Assembly: GCA_011947345.1 (NCBI GenBank)
Contig: JAAVTG010000675.1
Location: forward strand, 62,001 to 126,000
Source: Phytophthora quininea
Taxonomy: Eukaryota > Oomycota > Peronosporomycetes > Peronosporales > Peronosporaceae
Direction: 5' to 3'
Length of the DNA stretch: 64,000 bases
This document shows, in pieces, positions 25,432-36,471 of this stretch. The position numbers and the translations under genes are program-made. The notes under the pieces are model-generated. The model saw only the letters and a list, made by a program, of their open reading frames with translations, was not told where the DNA came from and searched no databases. Position 1 is the first letter of the stretch. Each line of letters starts with the position of its first letter.

Positions 25432-25930
25432 TCCGTACGCTTTGCCAACCCCCAAACAAAATTCAAATTGCCACCGCTCTCCTGCCCCACACACGACAAA
25501 CACACGCCCCGCGTGCTGCTGGCTGCCTCTGCACACGTCCCAACAACCTCCCCAGCACGCCCGCTCGTTTGCGCACGCATGTGACGCGACCTGGCGGGCA
25601 CGGCGCGCCGACCCATTCCTCGAGCTGTGTCGGAGCCGCCACGCCGTTGACGCCGTCGCCGATGCGTGCCTCCGTTCGCTCCTCGGCCAGAGTGAGTGGT
25701 CCAGCAATGCACAGACGGAGAACACGCGCAGCCACTTTGTGGTCGAGCCCCCAGTCGGTCTCGATGGCGGTCGCTCGACTCGACCCGCCACTGCTGGACT
25801 GGCACAAGCGTGCCGGCTCGAAGTGGGCCTCGGACACAGTCAGACGGGCTGACAGCAGCAGCCCAGGGCGTGCTGCAGGCCGACAAGCGGTCGTTCCGGC
25901 CAGCCAACGAGCTGCGCGGCGCAAAAGGAG

Positions 25931-26002
25931 CTTCCCGTCCGGGAATTGAACCCGGGTCACCCGCGTGACAGGCGGGTATACTAACCACTATACTAACGAG
26001 AA
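25931..26002 (-). tRNA. tRNA-Asp(GUC), array copy 33
   Basis: 72 nt, consensus; class B. Confidence 0.96.
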
Positions 26003-26499
26003 TCCGTACGCTTTGCCAACCCCCAAACAAAATTCAAATTGCCGCCGCTCTCCTGCCCCACACACGACAAACACACGCCCCGCGTGCTGCTGGCTGCCTC
26101 TGCACACGTCCCAACAACCTCCCAGCACGCCCGCTCGTTTGCGCACGCATGTGACGCGACCTGGCGGGCACGGCGCGCCGACCCATTCCTCGAGCTGTGT
26201 CGGAGCCGCCACGCCGTTGACGCCGTCGCCGATGCGTGCCTCCGTTCGCTCCTCGGCCAGAGTGAGTGGTCCAGCAATGCACAGACGGAGAACACGCGCA
26301 GCCACTTTGTGGTCGAGCCCCAGTCGGTCTCGATGGCGGTCGCTCGACTCGACCCGCCACTGCTGGACTGGCACAAGCGTGCCGGCTCGAAGTGGGCCTC
26401 GGACACAGTCAGACGGGCTGACAGCAGCAGCCCAGGGCGTGCTGCAGGCCGACAAGCGGTCGTTCCGGCCAGCCAACGAGCTGCGCGGCGCAAAAGGAG

Positions 26500-26570
26500 C
26501 TTCCCGTCCGGGAATTGAACCCGGTCACCCGCGTGACAGGCGGGTATACTAACCACTATACTAACGAGAA
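26500..26570 (-). tRNA. tRNA-Asp(GUC), array copy 34, one base short
   Basis: 71 nt; copy-4 type loss; class A. Last unit close to the core consensus. Confidence 0.85.
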
Positions 26571-27066
26571 TCCGTACGCTTTGCCAACCCCAAACAAAAT
26601 TCAAATTGCCACCGCTCTCCTGCCCCACACACGACAAACACACGCCCAGCGTGCTGCTGGCTGCCTCTGCACACGTCCCAACAACCTCCCCAGCACGCCC
26701 GCTCGTTTGCGCACGCATGTGACGCGACCTGGCGGGCACGGCGCGCCGACCCATTCCTCGAGCTGTGTCGGAGCCGCCACGCCGTTGACGCCGTCGCCGA
26801 TGCGTGCCTCCGTTCGCTCCTCGGCCAGAGTGAGTGGTCCAGCAATGCACAGACGGAGAACACGCGCAGCCTCTTTGTGGTCGAGCTTGGCAGTCGGTCT
26901 CGATGGCGGTCGCTCGACTCGACCTCGCCACTGCTGGACTGGCACAAGCGTGCCGGCTCAAAGTGGGCCTCGGACAGTCAGACGGGCTGACAGCAGCAGC
27001 AGGGCGTGCTGCAGGCCGACAAGCGGTCGTTCCGGCCAGCCAACGAGCTGCGCGGCGCAAAAGGAG

Positions 27067-27135
27067 CTTCCCGTCCGGGAATTGAACCCAGGTCACCCGC
27101 GTGACAGGCGGGTACCTCCACTATACTAACGAGAA
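27067..27135 (-). pseudogene. Degenerate tRNA-Asp, array copy 35
   Basis: 69 nt. On the plus strand GGGTACCTCC replaces GGGTATACTAACC, removing three bases and one side of the D-stem. One T-stem pair becomes G-U. The anticodon arm, acceptor and box A core remain. The spacer on its left is also diverged (GAGCTTGGCAGTC, several small deletions). It is probably non-functional and marks the right edge of the array. Confidence 0.85.
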
Positions 27136-27382
27136 TCCGTACGCTTTGCCAACCCCCAAACAAAATTCAAATTGCCACCGCTCTCCTGCCCCACACACGA
27201 CAAACACACGCCCTGCGTGCTGCTGGCTGCCTCTGCACACGTCCCAACAACCTCCCCAGCACGCCCGCTCGGGTGCGCACGCATGTGACGCGACCTGGCG
27301 GGTGGGCGCGCCAGACCCATTCCTCGAGATGTGTCGGAGCCGCCCGCCTTGACGCCGTGGCCGATGCGTGCTTCCGTTCGCG

Positions 27383-28382
27383 ATTCTGCATCCTTGCGCG
27401 CACTTCTCAAGCCTTAGGCCCATCCTTGGTAGGACACCCGCATCCAGCGCAGCTACGTTCAAACTGGCTCCCACGGTACGCATGGGTCGTTTTCCACTTG
27501 AGCTTTCCATCCACCAATCAGCGTCCGGTATCTTGAGTCAGTATACTTCACATAGAAAAATCCATTTTCACATCGAGTCAATTTTTCGAGCGGACCTTAG
27601 TGGGCTCTCGAGCGGAAAGTGGGTCCTTCAATTATGGTCAGTACTATATGAGGAATCACGTTGCTGAAAGGAAGACGCTTTGCAGCTTACGCACTACGTT
27701 CTTCCAAAAACAACCGTTGATAAAAGTTCTTCGGTCTGACGGGAGCAACCAAGCCTCTTATTTTCGGATTCTTTCGATGCCAAACAGAACGGATAATGAA
27801 ATGGCCCAGGAGCTGAACCAAATTACGGCGATCTTCAGATCAAAGTAGGACAAAGAGTTCCCATTCCGCTGCCTGTCAAGTCGATTATGAACGATCTTCT
27901 TCTGACGAGGCGGTTAAGTTATGACACAATCTGCTCACTAGTACGAAAGTCACGTGATCTTCATGGCGAAGCTTATTTCCTAAACAGGTATAGGAGTGTG
28001 TGTGGTGGTGGTGGTGGGGAGGGGGGTCAATTCCAACAGACCATTAATGAAAGGTGATTGTGGTATCCTGCAATGTGAACAACAGCCCCTGGGCACTTGT
28101 AAACCCGGTGTCCAATGTCACTAGTGTAAAAATTAGCGTTCATGTGTTGGAACCTTATAAGCTTCATTTGCTTAACTGAAGTTTACGTAGATTATCTTCT
28201 TCTTTGTATAGGTTACCCTTTCAATACCCGAGGTTTATAGCGGTCCACAATGGACCTACAATTACGTCAATCAAAAGATGGTAGGTAAAACCATCATCCA
28301 GTCGTTTGTTTTTAGTTTCACACATGGACCCCTTTTTCTACCCTACCCACAGTACTCAGCAGGGCTGCTCACAATATCGTTG
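27383..28382. other. Sequence after the array, no clear gene
   Basis: The stretch holds short open frames only (27368-27667 and 27600-27848, plus strand), and no family was recognised. It contains a G-rich run near 28002-28027 made of GTG and GGTGG repeats ending in GGGGAGGGGGG. Confidence 0.5.
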
Positions 28383-30210
28383 TTACTTATTTTCATCTCC
28401 ACAGGCAATAAGAAACGGCGAGAAACTTCCAGGACCAGCAAATAAACTAGATGAAGTGATAAGACCAGCAAGTAAATAAGTAGTTGGATCAACGAGTGAG
28501 ATCATGATGGCAGTGAAAGGCACCTGACTCACTGCATCAACCGTCGCGACGTTCCAGTACTTGCTGTTTACCTTCAAGAACAGCAGCATCTCAAGCATCA
28601 GCGGCGACAAATGGTTCCTCTCGTACCTAAAACGTTTGCGCCATGCTGAGCAGCCGTTCAGCTGCGTTCGATGTCGGAGGGTGGCATTCAGCCGAACGTA
28701 CGCGCTTGCGTCGTCTTGAACCTTCCTGCACTTTAAAATCCTGTCCTCGAAGCCTACCTTGGTCATCTCCTCGGTCGCGTCGGCAGCTGCGCTCGTTTCA
28801 TTTAACAGGTCTTAGCGCAGCCTTTTACTCGAGTGCTCCATTCGCCCTCAAGGACTTTAATCACGCCGTTCTCGAACTCAGGAGTCTCGGGGCTGCAAAA
28901 CTCAATGATATTAGCAATTGGAGCAAAACATCAAACGTAGTGCATTCACACTCACCAAGATAGTGATGGAGGCTTGGTTTTACCTCCAACAGTCCATCGA
29001 GCAGGTCGCATTCACCCAAGAGGTTAAGCTCCTCGGATGGCAACTTCATAGACACAGACTCAATATCTGCTAACTCAAGCAACAGCGCTTCCAATCTCCG
29101 ATTTGCAGCTGGCGACGGCATTAACTCGGCGAGGTCTTCGCCATCTGCGTTAAGTCGCGCAGCTCGAAGTAGCGCGCGAGCATAGCAAAAGTGGAGCCCC
29201 ACCTGGTTTCCTGCCGCAATTTCGGCCTGAGAGACGTCTTCAACCATTATAAAAAGTAGTATTAAGATATATTCGACCACAAAATGGCAACATTGGGCAC
29301 CGCAACTTGGCTACTTGAGTCAATGTCCGAAGCCGCTTCATGAGCGACCGGACTTATTCCAGCTTGGCTTCATGGGGCTCGAGCAGCGTTCGAACGACAA
29401 GGTTCAGCCAATGGCTGGCGCAGCCTATCAGAGGCATGTTCATAAGGCGAGCGAGACGCTTGCTCACTGCACAATTATCTTCGGCCAAAACGGTGCAGTT
29501 AGACAGTTTCTTACCATAAGGGTAGAAAAGCAGCCAGCGCAGCCACGTGCATCTCCGCGTCGAACCGGCCAGAAGCGTCGACTCCAATCGGAGCCAGAGA
29601 AAGCAGAGGGTATCGTGGACCGGAGGGCGTGTCGTAACACGCTAAGACACCAAGGTAGTGCTCCGTTCAGCAGTAGACCAAATTTGTAAGGATTTTGTCG
29701 CCGATCTTCTTCTCCACCGCCTTGGTGACGCCCTCCATGTTGGCCCGGAGCGTGTTGCGACACCCTGGAGGTAACGTGATGTACCTAACACAAAGAAATC
29801 CAAAAGTAGAAACGTATGATTACTTCAAAAATGCAGTATTTCATCGATTTTACCTATACGAATCTTCGCATGGACTCCATTTCAACAAATGAAAGGGGAG
29901 ATTTCCGTCAACAATCACTCGGACCAGACATACCAGTTAAACGCCTTCTGGCGAACCCATGGCAACAACAAGCCCGTGGCGGCGATGCTAGTGACCTCTA
30001 TCTCCAGCTCAAATCGCGGGTAATCCGACCACACGGAGGATCCCAAATTGGTGTACCTTCTCTTTGGGGTGTGCTTCCGGGTCTTGCCGCAGGCCTTGCA
30101 AATTTGGAGTCAGTTCGGGTCTCCATCTTCGGTTAGATAGGGCTTGAAGAAGAACGTCGCGATCTGCTTCGGGATGAACTTGCAGTTGGGACGTTGAGGA
30201 GAAGACATAG
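28383..30210 (-). pseudogene. Decayed hAT-like (BED-finger) transposase
   Basis: Fragments in different minus-strand frames follow the order of a hAT transposase. Near 30200-30010 there are pieces like KRYTNLGSSVWSDYPRFELE, resembling an N-terminal zinc-finger segment. Near 29490-29360 the frame reads LAEDNCAVSKRLARLMN followed by GCASHWLNLVV, the conserved core region of this family. Near 28990 is LLEVKPSLHHYLGE, and near 28630-28530 is NHLSPLMLEMLLFLKVNSKY with WNVATVD, matching the C-terminal dimerisation region. Several stops and frame changes separate the pieces, so no active transposase is made. Terminal repeats and target duplications were not found by eye. Confidence 0.6.
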
Positions 30211-30299
30211 ATTCGAACATGGAGCTTGTCTGGAGATTGATGTCGCTGTAGATGCAAAATACAAAATGACCTCGAGATGGTCGAGTCAACCAACAGAAA

Positions 30300-32229
30300 T
30301 CTGTTGCTTCTTGCGTGGGGTCAGGATCGTTGGTCCTCGTTGACCCAATAACTGTTGTGTACTAAAACAATAAATCCCGTAAATGAATATTATGATTGTA
30401 GCACTACCCATAAATAAATTATTTACGTAAAAAGCTGGAAATATATTTGCGAGCAACCCTGATAATCAGTTTGAAAGTTCAAGCAGAGGTAAGATGGAGA
30501 CCGGCGACTCCACAGCAGCTTCTCCTGTAGCAATGAGATTGTGCGGTGGGTGTTGGTGTGACCGCGCCGACGGCGTGCTCCACGCGACCTGAGAAGAGCT
30601 TCTACCGCCGGATTCCATGCGTGCATAGAGAAAGCGATGAATGCTCGCAATGCAAGAAAGAGTGTGTGTATTGCTACTCACCTATAAATTCAAGCTTATC
30701 TAACGCTGTTATCGCGCTGTTCTTCTTTAGTCATGTGGTGAAGCAATTTCCCAGAATTCCGAATTGACGAATGGGAAGCAAGGATAAAGGAACCCGTACT
30801 GGATCTGAGAGATCTATAATGGATATAAGTGATCCATACTGGATCCATACAAAGTTTGAGTGATCCAAGATTGCACAGCCCAGGTCTCAATGTGGAACGC
30901 CCGCCGTGGATCTGGCACGGTATAAGCCCAAATAGCAAGGATGTCCAATAGGACAACATAGATCAGGCGGTGGGATAGCCTTTAGGATGGGGATCAACCA
31001 TAATTTGCTTAATGTGGCAAAGCGGGATCTATCGAAATCCTGCCAACGCCAACGCGCCCAGACTACCAACTATCGGAGGGGCTCTCCGACGTCCGTGATG
31101 GATTCTGATGTGCTCGCCTTGTGTACCCATTGGCGGGCTAGCTCTGCTCTTCCAGGTGTCTCAAGACGAGTGCTGAGTCAAGAGAACCGACTTGGGTCGT
31201 TGGCAACAGCGTGAATATGCTTCACCTGTTGCCTGATGGGGTTGTCGGCCTTGATCGGGCTTGTATCGATCGGGGTCAACGGGGTGGCCGGTTCGGGGTG
31301 TGTCCTTGTCCTTATCCTTGGGCCTTGTCCTTCTTCTTGATCCTACGAGCAACCACTTCCTTTAGTGGGAGTTGCGGGGCGAGAGCGACACCGGCCAAAA
31401 CTATCCGGGGCTCGCGACGTGTAGCAGCGTGGGGTGGGCCAATGTACGTTCCCGTGCCCCAAAGAAGCGCGCTTGATGTCCGCAAAGCAAATTCGACTCT
31501 TTTGTTGTTAGCTTCTCTACCCTTCTTTGCCTATCCTCCACTGCACCATGTCTTTCTAATGACTGCAAATACCGCATCCCTTAAATAAAATGCCAAAGAT
31601 CTCGCCACTTCGTGAGTACAAATCAATCCTTGCACCACAGCATCCCCTTGATCGTTGATTTCTACTTGGTGATCGCCACTTAATGATTGCGCCATGATCA
31701 TCACTTACTGATCGCACTATGAGCGTTATTAAATGGTTGCACCAGGATCATCGATGATCCCGATCACAACTACCATCATTCTCATGATCGTCACTGTGAT
31801 GAATTTGTCTTGCACACCACAGGTGCCCTTCCAAGCGTCCAAGGCCACGGGATTTACATTGACCCAGTCAAGACACGCAGGGAACGCCACCGATCAAGCG
31901 ACGCCCAGGGGATCTGGTATATTGGCCAGATCCCTCCCATCACACAGATTGAAAATTCCCGCGCTGCGCCAATCTTCTCACATCTCGCCAAGGCATTCAT
32001 TCTCCATTGATCAAGAATTCTCAAAGCACCCGACGAGCAGATCCAGGCCGCCGACGAGTACACAAGGTGAGCACAACTTCAGCATCCGAAGTTGGGATAC
32101 TCCCTCCGTTAATCGGTGTCTGGGCGCAGTGGAAGCGGATTTTGATAAATCTAGCTACAGCACAGTCGCCGTGCGCACAACGGTATCACCCGCAGCTGCG
32201 AGCACGCAGCACAGAGTACTGCCCTGACG
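30300..32229. other. Repeat-derived DNA without a clear gene
   Basis: There are AT-rich and GATCC-rich patches (30780-30870) and a 31211-31600 segment that could be a solo LTR by composition, though no matching partner or primer-binding site is visible. A short frame at 31850-31890 reads GHGIYIDPVKTRRE, reminiscent of a Gypsy reverse-transcriptase segment, but it is too short to assign. Near 31640-31800 TGATC-type motifs recur. Confidence 0.35.
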
Positions 32230-33125
32230 ATGGAATACCGTGAAATAGGTAACGTGGCAGCCTCTATTTTATTCAGTGTATCCATCATGAACCTTCTTGA
32301 TAACAACCTTGGCATGGTCAAGCAAGATGCTATTGCTCTAATACCAATGGTATCAACGTCGAACTTCACTCCCGGCGGACACAAGGGCTTGTTCTTTAGC
32401 TTCGAGAATAGTGTATGTGGCGTCGATGTATGGCCGTTTCCCGTTATGGAAAACGTAGCGGTAAGTGCTTGTGACTGATTCCTCCTTTGCGAATGTACAT
32501 TTCTCGAGCACCCTTCGTCGCGATCGTCGATTTAGGTTAGGTCTCGAAATAGCGCGGAAGTTGGTCTATGGTGTGCTGGTCGATGATATTCTGAGCCCTT
32601 TCGAGTTCCTAGTGATGATCCATTCAGGAAGTTAGTGTTCTAGATCCTGGTGCCGAGTTTCCTACCGGCTACTGGCATGCGTTTGATTGACCGTGTCGAG
32701 ACGTGGCAACTCTTCGCCATGACTCGATGCTGCTCGAGCTGCTGTGCTAACCTCTGACAATGGACGCAGACGGAACTTCATGCTTCTTGACGAGGGCATG
32801 AAATCCACAGCCCGGTACTTTGTACTTGTACGGAAAACCAACCATCCGAAACAGTTGATTCCAATCACATGAGCTGAAATTAAGGTAATATACTGTACTC
32901 GAACTGAGCGAACTACTCGCGAGGTCGAGTTTCTAATCGTTACCTCTTCATTAGTAAGTCTAATCGTTTGGTGCGTGGTAAGACGGCAGGCTCACAGATC
33001 GGCAAAGTTGGTGTATTCCATGGCCTAGCCGACCCTTCTCGTACGAGTGGGGCCAAATCTGGCTCCCAACTATTTATTCTGGGATAGGAGAGAAGCGTAT
33101 AGCCCAGATGCCGAAAAATACACAC
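32230..33125. other. Short open frame and non-coding DNA
   Basis: An 82-residue frame at 32230-32478 (plus) reads MEYREIGNVAASILFSVSIM and is not recognised; it could be a transposon relic. From 32480 to 33125 I see nothing identifiable. Confidence 0.25.
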
Positions 33126-35294
33126 ATATGAAACAGTTGGCGGGACCCCGGGGTCCCCAGAAAAAATCATCGGTATCGGAATTTATTTATTTTTATCACG
33201 GCGTTCGGGTAAGGACAGATAGCTTGCTTTCATTGTTACTTTTGAGCCGAGCCGAGAATGAGCCAAAGTCGTGGGGGGATCTCGTTCAACCCGACCGGCT
33301 AGGAAACGACGCAAAGGGCCTGATATAAAAACCACAGCTTACGCTCGTGCACTCGAAATCTTTGGGGAAGAGCACGTGAAGAAGATGCGCAGTGACTGGG
33401 ACTCTTGGGAAACAGGCTTTGGCGGCAAGGAATGGGAGCAATCGGAGGGTGTTGTGCTGCAGTTACTGCAGCAGGGACTTTGGAGCGTGTGATCAGGTCG
33501 ATTATTCCGGTTGGTGGGAGCCGCATAGCTAGATTAAGGAAGGTACTCAAAGATGGAATTGATACTTTTCATACACGACGCGAACCTCTTCATCATGGCA
33601 TACTTTTACTGAGGACGATGTAGCTCGCTTTAAGAACCATTGTTCTACGTGAATATTGGAGGGTGGCTTTCCGTGTGCACACCACCGACCACGTCAATAC
33701 TTTACAGAGACTAGGCTGAAATGGAGAACTGTGTATGCACGTTGCGGCGACGATGTAACAAGCGTTGATCCCGATATGAGGACCCTGAGCTATTCCCGTT
33801 TTCTTCAGTACGCGCACTACTGCTATCCAGGTGTTCGTTTGACACGAACGTCGGAAGATGCTTGTGACTGCTGCGTCCGATTAAACATTTCGCTTCAATA
33901 AGAGGATCTTCCTGACGAAGACAGGGCTACAATAGTACTAGAGAAAAGGATGCATCTCGATGAAGCGATAGCTCAGCGCCGATTTTTGTCTTCTTTTGTG
34001 AAACAATATGCAGAGTTGCATGCACCGGAAGAGGCAGCACCGAAGGAAATTATCCCCGACACAATTGATGAGGTTCCAGATGATGAAACTTCAACTAGTG
34101 AACATAATCAACAACGACAGTCCTGCCTTATCCAGATTCAAGCTGAGGACTTTGGAGGATTCATTTCCATGCCATTTTATGGACATTGTCGTCCTTCAGC
34201 CGACTGTTTTAACAGCAACTTGATGATCCAGAACTTTGTAATTGCTGATATTTCACATGGACTATAAAACGTATATTTTATGATGAACGCGGACAAGGAA
34301 AAGATGCAGATGCACTCTGCAGTTTGAGACCTTTGTGTCATCTCTCGACTATTCACACAAAGCACGAAATGGTATTAAACCGGCCCAGATTAGTCTTAGT
34401 ATTCTCGACAACTGCGTTGGGCAAAACAAATCGAAAGCAGTGCTGATGTTTTTGCTGTGCTCTCGGTAATTTTCCCGTTCACGAAGGTGGTCTTATGTTT
34501 TCTTCTTCCTGGTCATTCCCACAATATTGCCGACCGAGTGGTTGCATGGTGCCGCCGTGCAATTCGTGGACAACATATTTACACACCTATGGATTTAGTG
34601 GACAAGGTAAATGACGTAAAGAGTGTGAGAGGCAAGTTCCTAGACCACAATGACCCTCTCCGGCTCTTTTTACTGGATGGAGTTCTCTTCTCACCAAATA
34701 CTTTTCACCACCACCCCCGGATATACTTCCAACTATTTCTTTGAGATTGACCAGGGCTTTTGCACAGCTCGTCGAACAGTAGATACAGCAGATAAGGACG
34801 CTATCCTTCTCAATGATTGACAGTGAAAGTATTGAGAGCAGCAAAAGAGCCACACTTGCAGATCTATTTGGCTCAAACGTAAAAAGTATTTGGGAGGCTT
34901 CAATATCTAGTGTTCAGCTCCCAAGACACCCAGCGAGAGATCTCCCACCAAGAAAGCGAGTCACTGGCGGCAAAACATTGTTTCGATTCCATAGCAACAT
35001 TTAAATACTACCCCGACGTTCCTGAGGCCGTCATAACCGCTGCTCAATCCATGGCAGACACCGATCAGGATGCTGACGCTACTGCTCCTACCAAACGCAG
35101 ACCTGGGCGTCCGAAGAATAACAAAATCACACGAAAGGCAAACCAGCCCTCCATCCTGCAGTTCTTTAGTGCATCAAAGTAATAGATAGTGTAGGCTTAC
35201 TTAATATATATTTTCGATACTTACCCAATACCAGTATGTTACGAGAGACCCGGGGTCCAGGTGGGACCCTGGGGTCCCGCCATTCGTTTCATAT
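33126..35294 (+). mobile_element. DNA transposon with inverted ends and a decayed DUF7869-like transposase
   Basis: The ends at 33126-33157 and 35263-35294 are inverted copies sharing ATATGAAAC and then TGGCGGGACCCC-GGGTCCC, with a few mismatches. Between them, plus-strand fragments are collinear with a transposon protein common in oomycetes. GGFPCAHHRPRQYFTETRLKW lies near 33660-33725, a CDCCVRL cysteine motif near 33865, LSILDNCVGQNKSKAV near 34390-34440, and LLPGHSHNIADRVVAW near 34505-34555. A lysine/proline-rich tail (TKRRPGRPKNNKI, then QPSILQFFSASK) stops at 35182. DNCxGQNK and GHS motifs are typical of DUF7869. Stops and shifts (for example near 34470) break the frame, so this copy is dead. 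Superfamily and target-site duplication remain open. Confidence 0.55.
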
Positions 35295-36042
35295 CACCGC
35301 CCACCGCATCCTCGACTTCTATCTCGTGACTTTCTTTCTCTCGCGCTGGCTCCGTGTGACGCTTCCGGCTGATCTCGACGATGCCATCAGCAAACTCGGT
35401 CAGAGCATTCAATCTCTCGTGGGGATCCATGCCTGCTCGAAGAGTCGCAATGTTCTCGTACACGAAGAGGATGGGATTATTCGCAGTTCGTAACGAAGTG
35501 TAGAACTGTCGCTTATCCCGTTTGGCGTAGTACCGTATGTCATTCTCGAAAAATACCGGTTTTGACTTTTTCACTTCATTCCACTATGGCTCCTGTTGTT
35601 GCGCCCATACAAAAATAAAAGTCACACTGAATACCGGTATTGGCTAGTACCGGTTTATAGCTAGCGTGCACCACATCACCACGGAGGCTTCTTCAAGATC
35701 CACTGTGTCCTCTTTCCTCAGCAAGTGTCAAGTCGGCGCCACATACAAAAGCACCCAGAGAGCAGCGGTGCACAGCAGGAACTTTTCAGGCAAAATGGCG
35801 GGCAGGCGCGCGCGCTGGATTCGCCGCGGTCGATCGTCCCTCATTCGACGATTTGCAGCGTGAGAGGTAGGTCATGCTGTCATGCGGCTGGGGTCGTGCA
35901 GAAGGACAGGATTGCGAGCTTGGTCTGACGAGGTGGTGTGTGTGCTAGCAGCTCACCGCGGCAGCGCGTCGGAGGTGCAGGTGGTGACATCCTGCACTCG
36001 GGGGCGGTAAGGAATGCAGCAGGTTTGCGAGCGGGTATGATG
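35295..36042. other. Intergenic stretch with ACCGGT-rich palindromes
   Basis: A minus-strand frame (35239-35574) is unrecognised and overlaps the right transposon end. AATACCGG occurs at about 35548, 35629 and, as TAGTACCGGT, 35645. No gene is seen up to the Helitron region. The 5' end of the Helitron may lie in this stretch but no terminus could be placed. Confidence 0.3.
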
Positions 36043-36471
36043 CTCATACGTTCTTTGTTGCTGCTGCTAGATATGAAGAAGGTAGCGCGGAAACGAGCAC
36101 ACGTAGATGACTCAAGCGATGAAGACAATTTGCTGAAACATCTAGATGTTGCTTACAAGAGGGAGCAGAACAACGCAAGAAAACGCCGTTCGCGGCAACG
36201 CCAATACTTGCTCCGGCAAGAAGCACATAGCAAACCGCTTCTGGAGACAGAGCCAGTGATCAATAAAGAGCGAGACCGTTGCTCGGGCCCCTCCGTGATC
36301 AATTGGGCGCTGAAGGTGTGTCCGACAGCTCTCGTGACTACGTGAAACGTAAGCTATCGTTTTGACCAATTCAGATGTGGTTACTCATACGTTCTTTGTT
36401 GCCGCTAAGTAGATACGGATAGTGGATCACAGACGCGAGCGCATTTAGATGGCCCGCGCGATGAGGACGAT

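Larger units (their letters stand above)
7343..27382 (-). repeat. Tandem array of 35 tRNA-Asp(GUC) units, period about 570 bp
   Basis: Thirty-four head-to-tail steps of 567-571 bp follow each other without interruption, with a partial unit at each end (7343-7703 and 27136-27382). Every unit carries one tRNA-Asp gene on the minus strand. Box A (TAGTATAGTGG) and box B (GGTTCAATTCC) lie inside each gene, and TTTT begins five bases past each 3' end. The spacer of about 498 bp is GC-rich and shows no other RNA gene that I recognise. Spacers sort by the bases before AGTCGG: class A ends GAGCCCC, class B has one more C, and class C reads GAGCCCAC. Counts are 17 A, 12 B, 5 C and one divergent. Units 1-4 share older variants (GCGCGCAGACC, CACTTTGCGG), and units 5-34 share GCGCGCCGACC and CACTTTGTGG. 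The left edge, the nearly uniform core and the damaged right edge fit homogenisation by unequal exchange. The true copy number may differ if the assembly collapsed or expanded the array. Confidence 0.95.

Noticed and set aside
7327..27129. Dozens of 90-580 codon open frames on both strands inside the tRNA array
   Set aside because: They recur once per unit in several frames, run through the tRNA itself, often start at non-ATG codons, and arise because a GC-rich 570-bp period is divisible by three. No domain was recognised.
7343..27382. Array as a CRISPR or a satellite without genes
   Set aside because: The unit is 570 bp with a spacer as conserved as the tRNA, and each unit holds a foldable tRNA-Asp with Pol III signals.
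7343..27382. A second RNA gene (5S rRNA or snoRNA) in the array spacer
   Set aside because: No 5S internal control region or C/D or H/ACA box pair could be seen on either strand. A covariance search would settle it.
31211..31600. Solo LTR
   Set aside because: Composition is suggestive, but no clear terminal dinucleotides with target duplication, second LTR or primer-binding site was found.
31850..31890. Gypsy reverse-transcriptase fragment (GIYIDPVKTR)
   Set aside because: The match covers about ten residues with no flanking RT or RNase H motifs, so chance similarity is possible.
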